In this document: positions 9,318-17,823 of the stretch, one piece after another
Position numbering within the stretch: position 1 is the stretch's first letter
Layout: the number at the start of each line of letters is the position of its first letter
DNA from: CAWCDJ01 sp963836015
GTDB taxonomy: Bacteria > Acidobacteriota > Terriglobia > Bryobacterales > Bryobacteraceae
Length of the DNA stretch: 64,000 nt
Assembly (NCBI GenBank): GCA_963836015.1
Contig: CAWIIF010000010.1
Location: 1-64,000 of the forward strand
Reading direction: 5' to 3'
Notes under the pieces: model-generated
The model's input: only the letters and a program-made list of their open reading frames with translations
Database searches by the model: none
What the model was told of the DNA's origin: nothing
Position numbers and translations under genes: made by a program

Positions 9318-9899
9318 TCAGGCGGGAACCCGGGAGCCGTAGAGCGCGTGCTCCCGTATATACTCCAACACCTGAGGCGGCACAGCGGAGGGCCGTTCGC
9401 CCAAAGCCAGCGATTGGCGAATCTCGGAGGATGAGACCGGAAACGCCACGCTGTCGAGCCTTTCGAACCGGACACCCGCGGGCGCCTCGTAGGATTTGCC
9501 CGGGCGGCTTACCACCACGAACTGCACCGCCTGTGCCACGTCGCGCCAGCGATACCAGGTGCGCAGGTCGGCGAAAGCGTCCGCCCCGATGATGAAGAAG
9601 AGCTCATCTCCCGGCGCCATTCCGGCCCGAACCTTGCCGATGGTGTCGATGGAATAACTGCATACGGTGCCTTCTTCGAGACGCGAGACCTCGAAGCGCG
9701 GGTCGGCCGCGCATGCCAGCTCCGCCATGCGGACGCGGTCTTCGTACGGCGCATGCGTTACGCCCGCCTTGTGAGGCGGGTGAGCTGCCGGCACGAATAG
9801 GACACGATCGAGCTGCAGGCGATCAGCCGCTTCCCGCGCCGCCGCGAGATGGGCGTCATGGATGGGATCGAAGGTTCCGCCGAAGATCGCCAGTCTCAT
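9318..9899 (-). CDS. nadD: Nicotinate-nucleotide adenylyltransferase
   Basis: Transfers AMP from ATP to nicotinate mononucleotide, penultimate step of NAD synthesis. 193 aa. The nucleotidyltransferase P-loop is at the start (AIFGGTFDPIHDAHL, with the family's H-x-x-H), followed by VLFVPAAHPPHK, the NadD-typical FFIIGADAFADLRTWYRW, and the C-terminal VSSSEIRQSLALG. Length and motifs are normal. It lies 15 bp downstream of the cyclophilin gene on the same strand, so the two probably share a transcript. Confidence 0.95.
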   Translation of the reverse strand: MRLAIFGGTFDPIHDAHLAAAREAADRLQLDRVLFVPAAHPPHKAGVTHAPYEDRVRMAELACAADPRFEVSRLEEGTVCSYSIDTIGKVRAGMAPGDELFFIIGADAFADLRTWYRWRDVAQAVQFVVVSRPGKSYEAPAGVRFERLDSVAFPVSSSEIRQSLALGERPSAVPPQVLEYIREHALYGSRVPA

Positions 9900-9914
9900 G
9901 AACGGCCCGCCGGC

Positions 9915-10403
9915 CTACACTCTCTCGATCTTGACCGACTTCACGCGCACTTCCTGAACCGGCCGGTCCTGGGCGCCGCGCGGCACTTCCGAGATCTTCT
10001 TCACGACTTCGTAGCCCTCCGTCACCTCGCCGAAAATGCTGTGGCGGTTGTCGAGCCACGGCGTGGGCGCCACGGTGACGAAGAACTGGCTGCCGTTGGT
10101 ATTCGGGCCGGCGTTGGCCATCGAGAGCAGCCCCGGCTTCGTATGCTTCAGGTCGGGATGGAACTCGTCGGCGAAGCGATATCCGGGGCCGCCGCGGCCG
10201 GTGCCCTCGGGGTCGCCCCCCTGAATCATAAAGTCGGGAATCACACGGTGGAAGACCGTGTCGTCATAGAACGGCTTCCCGGTCTTGGTTCCTTCCGCGA
10301 GACTGACGAAGTTCTCGACGGTCTTGGGCGCCTTATCGGCGAACAGCCGCACCTTGAACTTTCCTTCCGTGGTGTCGAATGCGGCGTAAATCTCTTCAGG
10401 CAT
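9915..10403 (-). CDS. Peptidyl-prolyl cis-trans isomerase, cyclophilin type
   Basis: About 162 aa, a single cyclophilin domain with no signal peptide, hence a cytoplasmic proline isomerase. Family residues are seen in KAPKTVENFVSLA, the active-site FHRVIPDFMIQGGDPEGTGRG (catalytic Arg, Phe, Gln), SMANAGPNTNGSQFFVT and LDNRHSIFGEV. The start chosen is the ATG of MPEEIYAAFDT. The open frame continues upstream to 10553, but that extension has no family similarity and would cross the presumed promoter. A GTG one codon earlier is also possible. Confidence 0.93.
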   Translation of the reverse strand: MPEEIYAAFDTTEGKFKVRLFADKAPKTVENFVSLAEGTKTGKPFYDDTVFHRVIPDFMIQGGDPEGTGRGGPGYRFADEFHPDLKHTKPGLLSMANAGPNTNGSQFFVTVAPTPWLDNRHSIFGEVTEGYEVVKKISEVPRGAQDRPVQEVRVKSVKIERV

Positions 10404-10524
10404 CACTGAGATTGTAACAACTCGCGGGCGCGCGGCCCGCCGCGGCGGGGCATCTTTGTCCGGCAAAGTACACTGTGTAAACGCCGGGAGTATGATACAA
10501 GTATGATGAGATTCAGTGGCGGTA

Positions 10525-10770
10525 ATGCGGCCTGAGACCATTCTCCCTCTCACACTCGAGGAGCATCGGGACCTTGCCGTCGAGCTCCGCCACAGCCGAA
10601 GGCGTGTGAGGGAGCTCTGTAACGTGGTGGTTGGAATTTACGGCCCGAACAATCCCGCGGCATTCAGCTTCCTCAAAGTGGCTGAGTCAATGGACCGGCT
10701 GTGCAACGATATGCAGGCCCAGGCCGCGCGCGATTGCCCCGGCATTGCGATACCGGACCTCTATTTGTGA
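10525..10770 (+). CDS. Small conserved-looking hypothetical protein
   Basis: About 81 aa (84 if the GTG at 10516 is used). Mostly helical and charged: LTLEEHRDLAVELRHSRRRV, then VVGIYGPNNPAAFSFLKVAE and a cysteine-containing tail ending PDLYL. There is no signal peptide or membrane segment. I think similar small proteins occur in other acidobacteria but cannot confirm it. It is divergent from the cyclophilin gene and convergent with the ACE-like peptidase, with stops only 7 bp apart. Function unknown. Confidence 0.6.
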   Translation: MRPETILPLTLEEHRDLAVELRHSRRRVRELCNVVVGIYGPNNPAAFSFLKVAESMDRLCNDMQAQAARDCPGIAIPDLYL

Positions 10771-10777
10771 GCGCCGT

Positions 10778-12571
10778 CTACCACCCTACGGGCTGACCGC
10801 GGTTTTGCTCGTTCAGCCATTTTTCGAGCGGCGCAAAATAGTCGCGGATGGCCGAGGCATCCATCTCGCGTGTGCCCGCGATCTTCTCGAGAGCTTCCTG
10901 CCACGGGCGGCTCGCGCCCATCTCCAGCATAGAATTGAGGCGCGTCCCCGCGGCCTTGTTGTCGAAAATCGAGCAGCGGTTCAGGGGGCCGGTGCATCCG
11001 GCGGTGCGGGTGAGCGCACGGTGAAACTGGAACTGCAGAATGTCCGCCAGGAAGTAGCGCATGTAAGGCACATTCGCCGCGACGTGATACTTGGCGCCGG
11101 GGTCGAAATCGGTCTCCGTGCGGCCCGGCGGCGGAGCGATCCCCTGGTACTTCTCGCGAAGCTGCCACCAGGTTTCGTTGTACTTCTCGGGCGGGATCTG
11201 GCCCGAGAATACTTTCCACCGCCACTGATCGATCACCAGCCCGAAGGGAAGGAACGCGATCTTATCGAGCGCGCGGTGCAGCAGGAGCCCGATGTCTTTC
11301 GAGGTGTCCGGCGCCCGGTCGAGCAGCCCCAGCTTCACCAGGTACTCGGGCGTGATCGACAGCGCGATCGTGTCGCCGACAGCTTCGTGAAACCCGTCGT
11401 TGGCGCTGTCGCGGAAAAGAGGCGGCTGCTTGCTGTACGCCCGCTGATAGAAGTTGTGGCCCAGTTCGTGATGGATCGTGTAGAAGTCCTCGCCTGTAAT
11501 CTGGATGCACATCTTGAGGCGGACGTCGTTCACATTGTCGATGTCCCAGGCGCTGGCGTGGCAGACTACATCGCGGTCCCGCGGCTTGAGGAAGAGGGAG
11601 CGCTCCCAGAAGGTTTGGGGCAGCGGATCGAATCCCAGTGAGACGAAGAAATTCTCGCCGTACTTGACCATCTGCTTCCAGTCCGTGCTGTGCTGTTTCA
11701 GAAGCTTCGTCAGGTCGTAGCCCGGATCGGCGTTCGGCGGCTCGACCAGCGGGTAGATGTTGTCCCAGTCCTGCGCCCACATGTTGCCCAGCAGGTACGC
11801 GGGTATCGGACCGTTGGCGGGCACAATGTCCCCGTACCTGGCCCGCAGTTTCGCCCGCACGTAGGCGTGCAGCGACAGATACAGAGGCTTGACCTGCTCC
11901 CAAAGGCGATCGAGCTCGCGGGCGAAGGCGTCGGGATCCATGTCGTATTTGGCCCGCCACATCGCGCCGTTGTCCTGGAAGCCGAGCTGGCGGGCGCCTT
12001 CATTGGCCAGATCCACGTACCGGACGAAATCGTTGCGCATGGGACGCGCGATGGCATGCCAGCCGGTCCACGCCTTCAGTAATTCGTCGGGGTTGCGGCT
12101 CTCGGCCAGGGTCTTGCTCAACTGCTCGAGGTCCTGGCAGGAGTCGGGACCCGAGGGACAAAACTTGCCCTTCCCGTACGTACCTTCCATTTCGGCGACG
12201 ATGCGCGTCAGATCCTCGCTTTTCTTCGGGTCGGCGGGAGTGGCGATGGTGAGCGAGAGCTTGAGCAGCTTGAGCTTGCGCGCGGTGACCGGGTCGAGCT
12301 TGAGCCCGTCGAACCGGGTGGCCTGTTTGGCGTAATCGACGGTCGCGGCGATCGAGCGCTCGTCCAATTTGGCCGACAGGAGTTCGGTATCGTCGGTGAT
12401 ATAGGTGGATTTGATCCAGTCGGCGCGGGCGGCATCGACTCCCAGAACCAGCAGTTTCTGCTCGGCGTCGCCGATGAACGTGCGGGCCTGTTCGGGGGTC
12501 GCCTTGGGATCGGCCGCGAAAGCGAGGGCCGGGATGGCGACAAGAAGGCACGCTGCAGAGCGGAGCTTCAT
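10778..12571 (-). CDS. Secreted peptidyl-dipeptidase A (M2, ACE-like)
   Basis: 597 aa, the size of single-domain bacterial angiotensin-converting-enzyme homologues. It removes C-terminal dipeptides, acting outside the cytoplasm. The signal peptide is MKLRSAACLLVAIPALAFA. The zinc site is HELGH at residues 368-372 with the third ligand Glu396 in GFHEAVGDTIALS. Other M2 blocks are ANGPIPAYLLGNMWAQDW, FFVSLGFDPLPQTFW, CHASAWD and the C-terminal YMRYFLADILQFQFHRAL. It stands alone on its strand, followed only by the convergent small gene. One of four zinc peptidases predicted to be exported in this window. Confidence 0.95.
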   Translation of the reverse strand: MKLRSAACLLVAIPALAFAADPKATPEQARTFIGDAEQKLLVLGVDAARADWIKSTYITDDTELLSAKLDERSIAATVDYAKQATRFDGLKLDPVTARKLKLLKLSLTIATPADPKKSEDLTRIVAEMEGTYGKGKFCPSGPDSCQDLEQLSKTLAESRNPDELLKAWTGWHAIARPMRNDFVRYVDLANEGARQLGFQDNGAMWRAKYDMDPDAFARELDRLWEQVKPLYLSLHAYVRAKLRARYGDIVPANGPIPAYLLGNMWAQDWDNIYPLVEPPNADPGYDLTKLLKQHSTDWKQMVKYGENFFVSLGFDPLPQTFWERSLFLKPRDRDVVCHASAWDIDNVNDVRLKMCIQITGEDFYTIHHELGHNFYQRAYSKQPPLFRDSANDGFHEAVGDTIALSITPEYLVKLGLLDRAPDTSKDIGLLLHRALDKIAFLPFGLVIDQWRWKVFSGQIPPEKYNETWWQLREKYQGIAPPPGRTETDFDPGAKYHVAANVPYMRYFLADILQFQFHRALTRTAGCTGPLNRCSIFDNKAAGTRLNSMLEMGASRPWQEALEKIAGTREMDASAIRDYFAPLEKWLNEQNRGQPVGW

Positions 12572-12655
12572 GCTTTCAAATTAGCAGCTTCCACAGCGAG
12601 ATTTTGCGAACGGCATTGGGGCCGTGCTACCATTTTGATGTCCGGGTGACACTGC

Positions 12656-12732
<77 letters not shown>

Positions 12733-12989
12733 ACTTCTGTTCTCCAACTACAGGTACTACAAGTTCTACCGCTCTACGTCAAGAGCGAAGGCAGACCCGG
12801 GATCTCCAAACCTACTTTCTCCCAATAATTTCTTGTATTTGCGCTGAGGTGGGTCACCACGGCTAGCAGTCGCGGTAAGCACCGCAAGCTTAACCAAGGC
12901 ATACTGGCGACCCCCAGACCGGTCCCCTACAATCGTCCGGTGTAGTAAATCGCAACAAAACAGTTCGTTCTAAAGGACGAGGAGGAGCA
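12733..12989. other. Intergenic stretch before the PEP-CTERM gene
   Basis: 257 bases between tRNA-Asp and the PEP-CTERM gene. It should hold the promoter of the latter. I looked for a sigma-54 -24/-12 element, known upstream of some PEP-CTERM genes, and did not find a good one. The ribosome-binding site GAGGAGGAG is just before the ATG at 12990. Confidence 0.4.
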
Positions 12990-13616
12990 ATGAAGTTTCA
13001 AGCGGCTGTAAGGTTCGGTGTGTTCGTTGGGCTGCTGGCCACGCCCATGTTCGCCGGAGTGATTCTGCCGGCAACTGGCGAGGGCTGGTGTGAATCAGGC
13101 AATTCCTGCAACAACACCGACACCTCCGTAATCGACAATCTGTATAGCTCCAGCGGCTATCACAACTGGATGGCATTCGACATTCCAAATCTCGGTGGCA
13201 TAACCAGCGCGACCTTGTCGATCTGGAACGACGGAAGCGATTACTATACCGACGCGACCATCATCTATTCGCTTTTCAACGCATCCGGCATCGATTATGC
13301 AGGCTTGGTCAGCGGATCGGTCTTGGGAACTCAGAACGTGGCGGCAGCCGATACGGGAGTGAGCCACTACGTGGACATCACGCTCAACGCCACCGCGCTC
13401 AGCCTGCTCACCGCTGCCCAGGGTTCGAACTTCGTCTTCGGTGGAGGCGTGGATGCCGGTGCGGGCGGCTTTGCCGAGGCATTCGGTTACACCGTAGGTA
13501 ACCCGGCGGCCCAGCTCACCCTGAATGCCAGCGGCGCGGTACCGGAACCGGGCACCTGGGCGATGCTGCTTGGGGGCCTCGGCGGAGTGTTCATCGCCCG
13601 CCGCCGTCGAGCCTGA
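12990..13616 (+). CDS. PEP-CTERM sorting-domain exported protein
   Basis: 208 aa. The N-terminal signal peptide (RFGVFVGLLATPMFAGVI) precedes a domain rich in Ser, Thr, Asn and Gly, with two early cysteines (GWCESGNSCNN) and beta-rich text such as SATLSIWNDGSDYYTD. The C-terminus is a textbook PEP-CTERM signal: VPEPGTWAMLLGG, a hydrophobic helix and the basic end RRRRA. It is recognised by exosortase, which is not encoded here, and processed at the envelope. The body is reminiscent of DNRLRE-like surface domains but I do not assign it. Strong Shine-Dalgarno (GGAGGAG). Confidence 0.9.
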   Translation: MKFQAAVRFGVFVGLLATPMFAGVILPATGEGWCESGNSCNNTDTSVIDNLYSSSGYHNWMAFDIPNLGGITSATLSIWNDGSDYYTDATIIYSLFNASGIDYAGLVSGSVLGTQNVAAADTGVSHYVDITLNATALSLLTAAQGSNFVFGGGVDAGAGGFAEAFGYTVGNPAAQLTLNASGAVPEPGTWAMLLGGLGGVFIARRRRA

Positions 13617-13644
13617 CACGCAGCTTACTGAAATCCGTTTACAG

Positions 13645-13671
13645 GGCGCGTCCGGACTCGTCCGGCGCGCC
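13645..13671. terminator. Hairpin between convergent genes
   Basis: GGCGCG-T-CCGGAC, loop TC, GTCCGG-CGCGCC: a 12-bp stem with one bulged T, lying exactly between the convergent PEP-CTERM and TonB-fusion genes. It could end transcription from both sides, though there is no T-tract. Confidence 0.5.
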
Positions 13672-15060
13672 TCACTGCGTGAATACGAACTGGATCGTCT
13701 TGCTGCCCGAGACCGGCGATCCCTTCCCCGTGCGGGCCGGCGCAAACCGCCATTCCCGCGCCGCTTTCTCGGCCTGCTCCGCGAGGTAACGATGCACGCT
13801 GTCCCCATCCTTGCTCTCTGCGACAGCTTGGATCACCCGCCCCCGTGCACTGACCTGCACCTCTACCGGTATTACTACCTCCCCGCTGATTCGCGACCGG
13901 ATTCCCGCGGGAATCCTCGGCTGGACCTTGCGTAACGGCGCGGGCGGCACCGCGGCGAGGATTTTTGCCGGTGCCTCGACAGGCGGCGGCGCCCCTGTTG
14001 CGGGCGCCGTACGATCCGCCTCGCTCGGCAGCAGCGGCTGAGGCGCACCCGGCACATTCTGAAACTCCACGCGCACCGCGTCCCCCGACACCCCCAGGCT
14101 CTTCGCATACAGGACCATGCGCACCGCGACGTCTCCGTGCGAAGGCAAATAGGTGTATGTCCCCGCGCGGATCTGCGCCAGGTCGAGCGCAATATCGTGG
14201 TGCGTGTCGCCATCGGCCACCGCCAGCAGACCTCGCGTGGCATCGAGCGCCCGCGGCGCGTTGGCGTCCCAGCTCACCTCCAGCCGTCCGCCCACCGGAC
14301 GCGCGTCCAGATGCAGCTCGGTCCACCGCGGCTGCCGCGTCGTCGCCCATATTTCATAAACCGCCGCTCCGCTGATTCCCGCTACCAGGCAGATCAGCGC
14401 CGGAATCCACCACCGCGATCGCCTGGGCACGGGCTCCGCGGCCCACGCCGGCGCGTCCGCCCACTCCCGCTCCTTCTCCTCCATGCGCGTGCGGTGTGGA
14501 GGCGGCAGCGAGGGCACCGGTTTCTTCTCCACCGCGGGTTCCGCAACTGGCATCTGGGCCGGGTCAAAGGCAACCGGGGGATCTTCCGTTCCGGGCAGAA
14601 GTTGGCCGTCGTGGAAGAACCGGAAGCTCGCCACGCAATTCTCCGCCGATTGCGGCTGCAGCATCAGGTATACGAAGTCCCCTCGTGGGAAGTGCTCGCG
14701 CACGAATGTCTCATCCGCCTCTTCGATCACCGGATCGCGCGACGTGAAGCTTCGGAAAAACCCCATCACTCGGGGCGTGACGCCGCTCCGTGCCGCCAGC
14801 ATTTCCCCCTGCTTCGCCCGATCGCTCGCGCTCAATGCGTAAGAGGGGCCGTAGCGGTGCTCGCACGGCGCTTCCTCGAAGCCCTCGATCTGCATCTCCC
14901 CGCCGCGCGGCTCACCGAGGAGGATTCCCCCAACCTCGACCCCACGCCGCGGCAGCGCGACAAATCCTTCGATTGCGAGCGTCCGCAATCCTCGCACTGC
15001 CTGCTCACTGAGCAGGATGCGCCGGCCCTCCTGGGGCGACACCCAACTGTGAAGTGTCAT
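13672..15060 (-). CDS. Degenerate JAMM-like domain / membrane segment / TonB C-terminal domain fusion
   Basis: About 462 aa. Residues 10-150 resemble a JAB/MPN fold: VEVGGILLGEPRGGEM carries the JAMM glutamate (residue 42). However, the spot where the zinc-binding H-x-H should be reads VMGFFRSFTSRDP (residues 98-110, Arg-Ser-Phe), so metal binding is probably lost. A Pro-rich stretch (160-210) leads to one membrane helix (about 218-238, WWIPALICLVAGISGAAVYE). A middle beta domain precedes a TonB C-terminal domain (from about 375, PRIPAGIRSRISGEVVIPV to EWRFAPAR). The N-terminal part would be cytoplasmic and the TonB domain periplasmic. Start chosen at ATG; TTG at 15081 and GTG at 15069 are alternatives. 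Role unknown. Confidence 0.75.
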   Translation of the reverse strand: MTLHSWVSPQEGRRILLSEQAVRGLRTLAIEGFVALPRRGVEVGGILLGEPRGGEMQIEGFEEAPCEHRYGPSYALSASDRAKQGEMLAARSGVTPRVMGFFRSFTSRDPVIEEADETFVREHFPRGDFVYLMLQPQSAENCVASFRFFHDGQLLPGTEDPPVAFDPAQMPVAEPAVEKKPVPSLPPPHRTRMEEKEREWADAPAWAAEPVPRRSRWWIPALICLVAGISGAAVYEIWATTRQPRWTELHLDARPVGGRLEVSWDANAPRALDATRGLLAVADGDTHHDIALDLAQIRAGTYTYLPSHGDVAVRMVLYAKSLGVSGDAVRVEFQNVPGAPQPLLPSEADRTAPATGAPPPVEAPAKILAAVPPAPLRKVQPRIPAGIRSRISGEVVIPVEVQVSARGRVIQAVAESKDGDSVHRYLAEQAEKAAREWRFAPARTGKGSPVSGSKTIQFVFTQ

Positions 15061-15209
15061 CCCGTTCACTTGTGCAATCAAACAGCCAGTGTGAGCACCG
15101 ACACATTCAGCAGAACCGCACGGGCAGGCACCTTGTCACGGTGGCGCAGGGCACATACGCCGCCGGCTATCTTCAAACCGGGGACTACGATGGAAGTAGG
15201 GAGTTACCT

Positions 15210-16370
15210 ATGTTCGGCCGCAGAGTTACCCTTTTCAAATTATTCGGCTTCGAGGTACGGGTGGATGCGAGCTGGCTGATTATCGCCGCCCTGGTAACCT
15301 GGTCGCTGGCTTTGGGAGTGTTCCCCGCGATGGCGCCCGGCCTGACCGCGGGAACCTATTGGTGGATGGGCGCGGTGGGCGCCGCCGGCCTCTTTCTCTC
15401 CATCGTCCTTCATGAACTGAGTCACTCGCTGGTGGCGCGGCGCTTCGGTCTGCCCATGCACGGCATCACCTTATTCGTGTTCGGCGGTGTGGCCGAAATG
15501 GGCGCTGAGCCGCAGAGTCCCAAGATCGAATTCCTGATGGCCATCGCCGGACCGATCGCCAGCATCGTCCTGGGAGGCATTTTTTACGGCCTCGCACACG
15601 CTGCGCATGGCGGCAATGCCGCGCCCCAAGGCGTCGCGATCCTCGCGTATCTCGCGTGGATCAACTGGCTGCTCGCTGCGTTCAACCTGATTCCCGCCTT
15701 CCCGCTGGACGGAGGCCGCATTCTGCGCGCCACGCTGTGGCACTTCCAGAAGGACCTGGGCCGCGCCACCCGCATCGCTTCGACATTCGGATCCGCCTTC
15801 GGGATTCTTTTGATGGCGCTCGGCGTCTTCCGGCTTTTCTACGGAGACTTCATCTCCGCGGTCTGGTACTTCCTTATCGGTATGTTCCTGCGCGGCGCGT
15901 CACAAGCGTCGTACCAACAGGTCATGCTGCAGCAGGCTCTTGCCGGCGAGCCGGTTCAGCGTTTCATGCACACCCAGCCGGTCACCGTGCCCGCCGACAT
16001 CTCCATCCAAAGCCTGGTCGATGACTACCTGTTCCGTTACGATTTCAAAATGTTCCCGGTCGTGAAGGAGTCCGATCGCCTTGCCGGCTGCGTCACTTCC
16101 AAGGACGTGAAGCAAATCCCGAAGGAAGAGTGGACAACACACCGTGTGGCGGAGGTCGTCCATCCGTGTTCGGAAGAGAATACCGTCAGTCCGGATACCG
16201 ATGCTCTTCAGGTGCTTTCCAAGATGCGCGACAAGGGCGTGAGCCGCCTGCTGGTCACGGAACGCGATCACCTGGTGGCGGTCGTTTCTTTGAAGGACCT
16301 GCTCAGCTTCGTGGCGCGAAAACTCGAGCTGGATGGAGGCCCTGCCCGGCTGCCGCGCTTCTCCGCCTGA
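15210..16370 (+). CDS. Site-2 protease family M50 metalloprotease with CBS domains
   Basis: About 386 aa intramembrane zinc protease. The start is the ATG of MFGRRVTLFKLFGFEVRVD, preceded by GGGAG; the longer frame to 15054 has no family similarity. The zinc motif HELSH is at residues 68-72 within a membrane helix (SIVLHELSHSLVARRFG), and the second motif is NLIPAFPLDGGRILRA. About five or six hydrophobic segments come before residue 240. Two CBS domains follow (from VQRFMHTQPVTVPADISI and VAEVVHPCSEENTVSPDTD), probably sensing a nucleotide. This Rip3-like layout fits regulated intramembrane proteolysis or membrane protein turnover; no substrate is evident. Divergent from the TonB fusion gene. 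Confidence 0.92.
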   Translation: MFGRRVTLFKLFGFEVRVDASWLIIAALVTWSLALGVFPAMAPGLTAGTYWWMGAVGAAGLFLSIVLHELSHSLVARRFGLPMHGITLFVFGGVAEMGAEPQSPKIEFLMAIAGPIASIVLGGIFYGLAHAAHGGNAAPQGVAILAYLAWINWLLAAFNLIPAFPLDGGRILRATLWHFQKDLGRATRIASTFGSAFGILLMALGVFRLFYGDFISAVWYFLIGMFLRGASQASYQQVMLQQALAGEPVQRFMHTQPVTVPADISIQSLVDDYLFRYDFKMFPVVKESDRLAGCVTSKDVKQIPKEEWTTHRVAEVVHPCSEENTVSPDTDALQVLSKMRDKGVSRLLVTERDHLVAVVSLKDLLSFVARKLELDGGPARLPRFSA

Positions 16371-16441
16371 CGGCTGGATGAGCGGCGCGGCGACCGGCGG
16401 CGTTCCTTTTCCCCGCCCCGCTGCGATATACTGCCCCCGTC

Positions 16442-17779
16442 ATGAATCGCCGTCAATTTCTGTACACCGGCGCCGCGGGGCTGGGCCTCTCCGCGCTGGA
16501 CTATGCGCAGCAGAAACCGCTGCGTGTGGGCCTCATCGGCACTGGCTGGTACGGTAAGACCGACCTGCTGCGCCTGATCCAAGTCTCACCCGTCGACGTG
16601 GTTTCCCTCTGCGACGTCGATCGCAACATGCTTGCGGACGCGGCGGAGCTGGTCTCCACCCGCCAGGCATCGAAGAAGAAACCGCGCACCTATTCCGATT
16701 ACCGCAAGATGCTTGCCGAGAAGGATCTCGACATCGTTCTCGTGGGCACGCCCGATCACTGGCACGCGCTACCCATGATCGAGGCCGTCAAGTCCGGGGC
16801 CGACGTGTGGTGCCAGAAGCCCATCAGCGTGGACGTGATCGAGGGCCAGGCGATGCTCGCCGCCGCGCGCAAATACAAGCGCGTGGTGCAAATCGGGACG
16901 CAGCGCCGCAGCACGCCCCACCTGGTGGATGCGCGCGACAAGGTCGTCCGCGAAGGGAAGCTCGGCAAAGTCGGCCTGGTGGAGATCTACTGCTATTACC
17001 ACATGCGCGCCTCGGGCAATCCGCCGGATACCGCCCCTCCCGCCAACCTCGATTACGAGACGTGGACCGGCCCCGCGCCGATGCGGCCGTACAACAAGTG
17101 GGACCATCCGCGTGGCTGGCGCGCCTTCATGGAGTACGGCAACGGCATTGTGGGCGACATGTGCGTCCACATGTTCGACATGACCCGCTGGATGCTCGGC
17201 CTCGGCTGGCCCAAGCGCGTCTCATCGAGCGGCGGCATTCTGGTGGACAAGTCCAGCAAAGCGAACATCACCGACACCCAGACCGTAACGTTCGACTACG
17301 ACGACTTGAAGATCATCTGGCAGCACCGCACCTGGGGCGACCCTCCCGACCCGAAGTACACCTGGGGCGCCACCATGTACGGCGATAAGGGGACGCTTAA
17401 AGCCAGCGTCTACAGTTACGATTTCATTCCAACGGTCAAGGGCGTGCAGCCGATCCACCAGGACGTGACCTACGAGCTCGAGCAGTACCCCGAGGACAAG
17501 ACCGAGAAAGACCTCGAGAAGCACTGCGCTCCCGCGATCCGCCACCACATGCAGGATTTCCTGGCCGCCATCGCCACCCGCGGCCGCCCGGTAGCGGACA
17601 TCGAAGAGGGCTACATCTCGACCTCGAGCTGCATCATGGCCAACCTGTCGATGAAGCTCGGCCGCACATTTGCCTGGGACCCGCAGACGCAGAGCGTCAT
17701 TGGCGACGACGAAGCCAACCGCATTCTGCAGCGCCCCTACCGCGCTCCCTATATGCACCCAACTCCGGAGAGTGTCTAA
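16442..17779 (+). CDS. Tat-exported Gfo/Idh/MocA family oxidoreductase
   Basis: 445 aa. The N-terminus MNRRQFLYTGAAGLGLSALD is a twin-arginine signal, so the folded enzyme with its NAD(P) is probably exported. The Rossmann domain starts at LRVGLIGTGWYGKTDLLRL. The sugar-dehydrogenase signature appears as WCQKPISVDVIEGQAMLAAA, replacing the usual EKP with QKP. The C-terminal domain holds WRAFMEYGNGIVGDMCVHMFDM. Such exported members are typical of acidobacteria, planctomycetes and verrucomicrobia and act on sugars or sugar-like substrates; the exact one cannot be read here. A 9-bp hairpin repeat follows the stop. Confidence 0.9.
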   Translation: MNRRQFLYTGAAGLGLSALDYAQQKPLRVGLIGTGWYGKTDLLRLIQVSPVDVVSLCDVDRNMLADAAELVSTRQASKKKPRTYSDYRKMLAEKDLDIVLVGTPDHWHALPMIEAVKSGADVWCQKPISVDVIEGQAMLAAARKYKRVVQIGTQRRSTPHLVDARDKVVREGKLGKVGLVEIYCYYHMRASGNPPDTAPPANLDYETWTGPAPMRPYNKWDHPRGWRAFMEYGNGIVGDMCVHMFDMTRWMLGLGWPKRVSSSGGILVDKSSKANITDTQTVTFDYDDLKIIWQHRTWGDPPDPKYTWGATMYGDKGTLKASVYSYDFIPTVKGVQPIHQDVTYELEQYPEDKTEKDLEKHCAPAIRHHMQDFLAAIATRGRPVADIEEGYISTSSCIMANLSMKLGRTFAWDPQTQSVIGDDEANRILQRPYRAPYMHPTPESV

Positions 17780-17782
17780 GTG

Positions 17783-17804
17783 GGGCAGGCCTCCTGGCCT
17801 GCCC
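17783..17804 (+). repeat. 3'-end hairpin repeat, copy 1
   Basis: Perfect 9-bp stem (GGGCAGGCC, loop TCCT, GGCCTGCCC) three bases after the stop of the Gfo/Idh/MocA gene. Related copies lie at 22755, 40863, 57937 (partial) and 59872, each at a gene 3' end. Probably a dispersed palindromic element that may also terminate transcription. Confidence 0.65.
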
Positions 17805-17823
17805 AGGCGCGCCATTGCGCGCC

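Noticed and set aside
12733..12989. Sigma-54 promoter for the PEP-CTERM gene
   Set aside because: No TGGCAC-N5-TTGC-like element with correct spacing was found.
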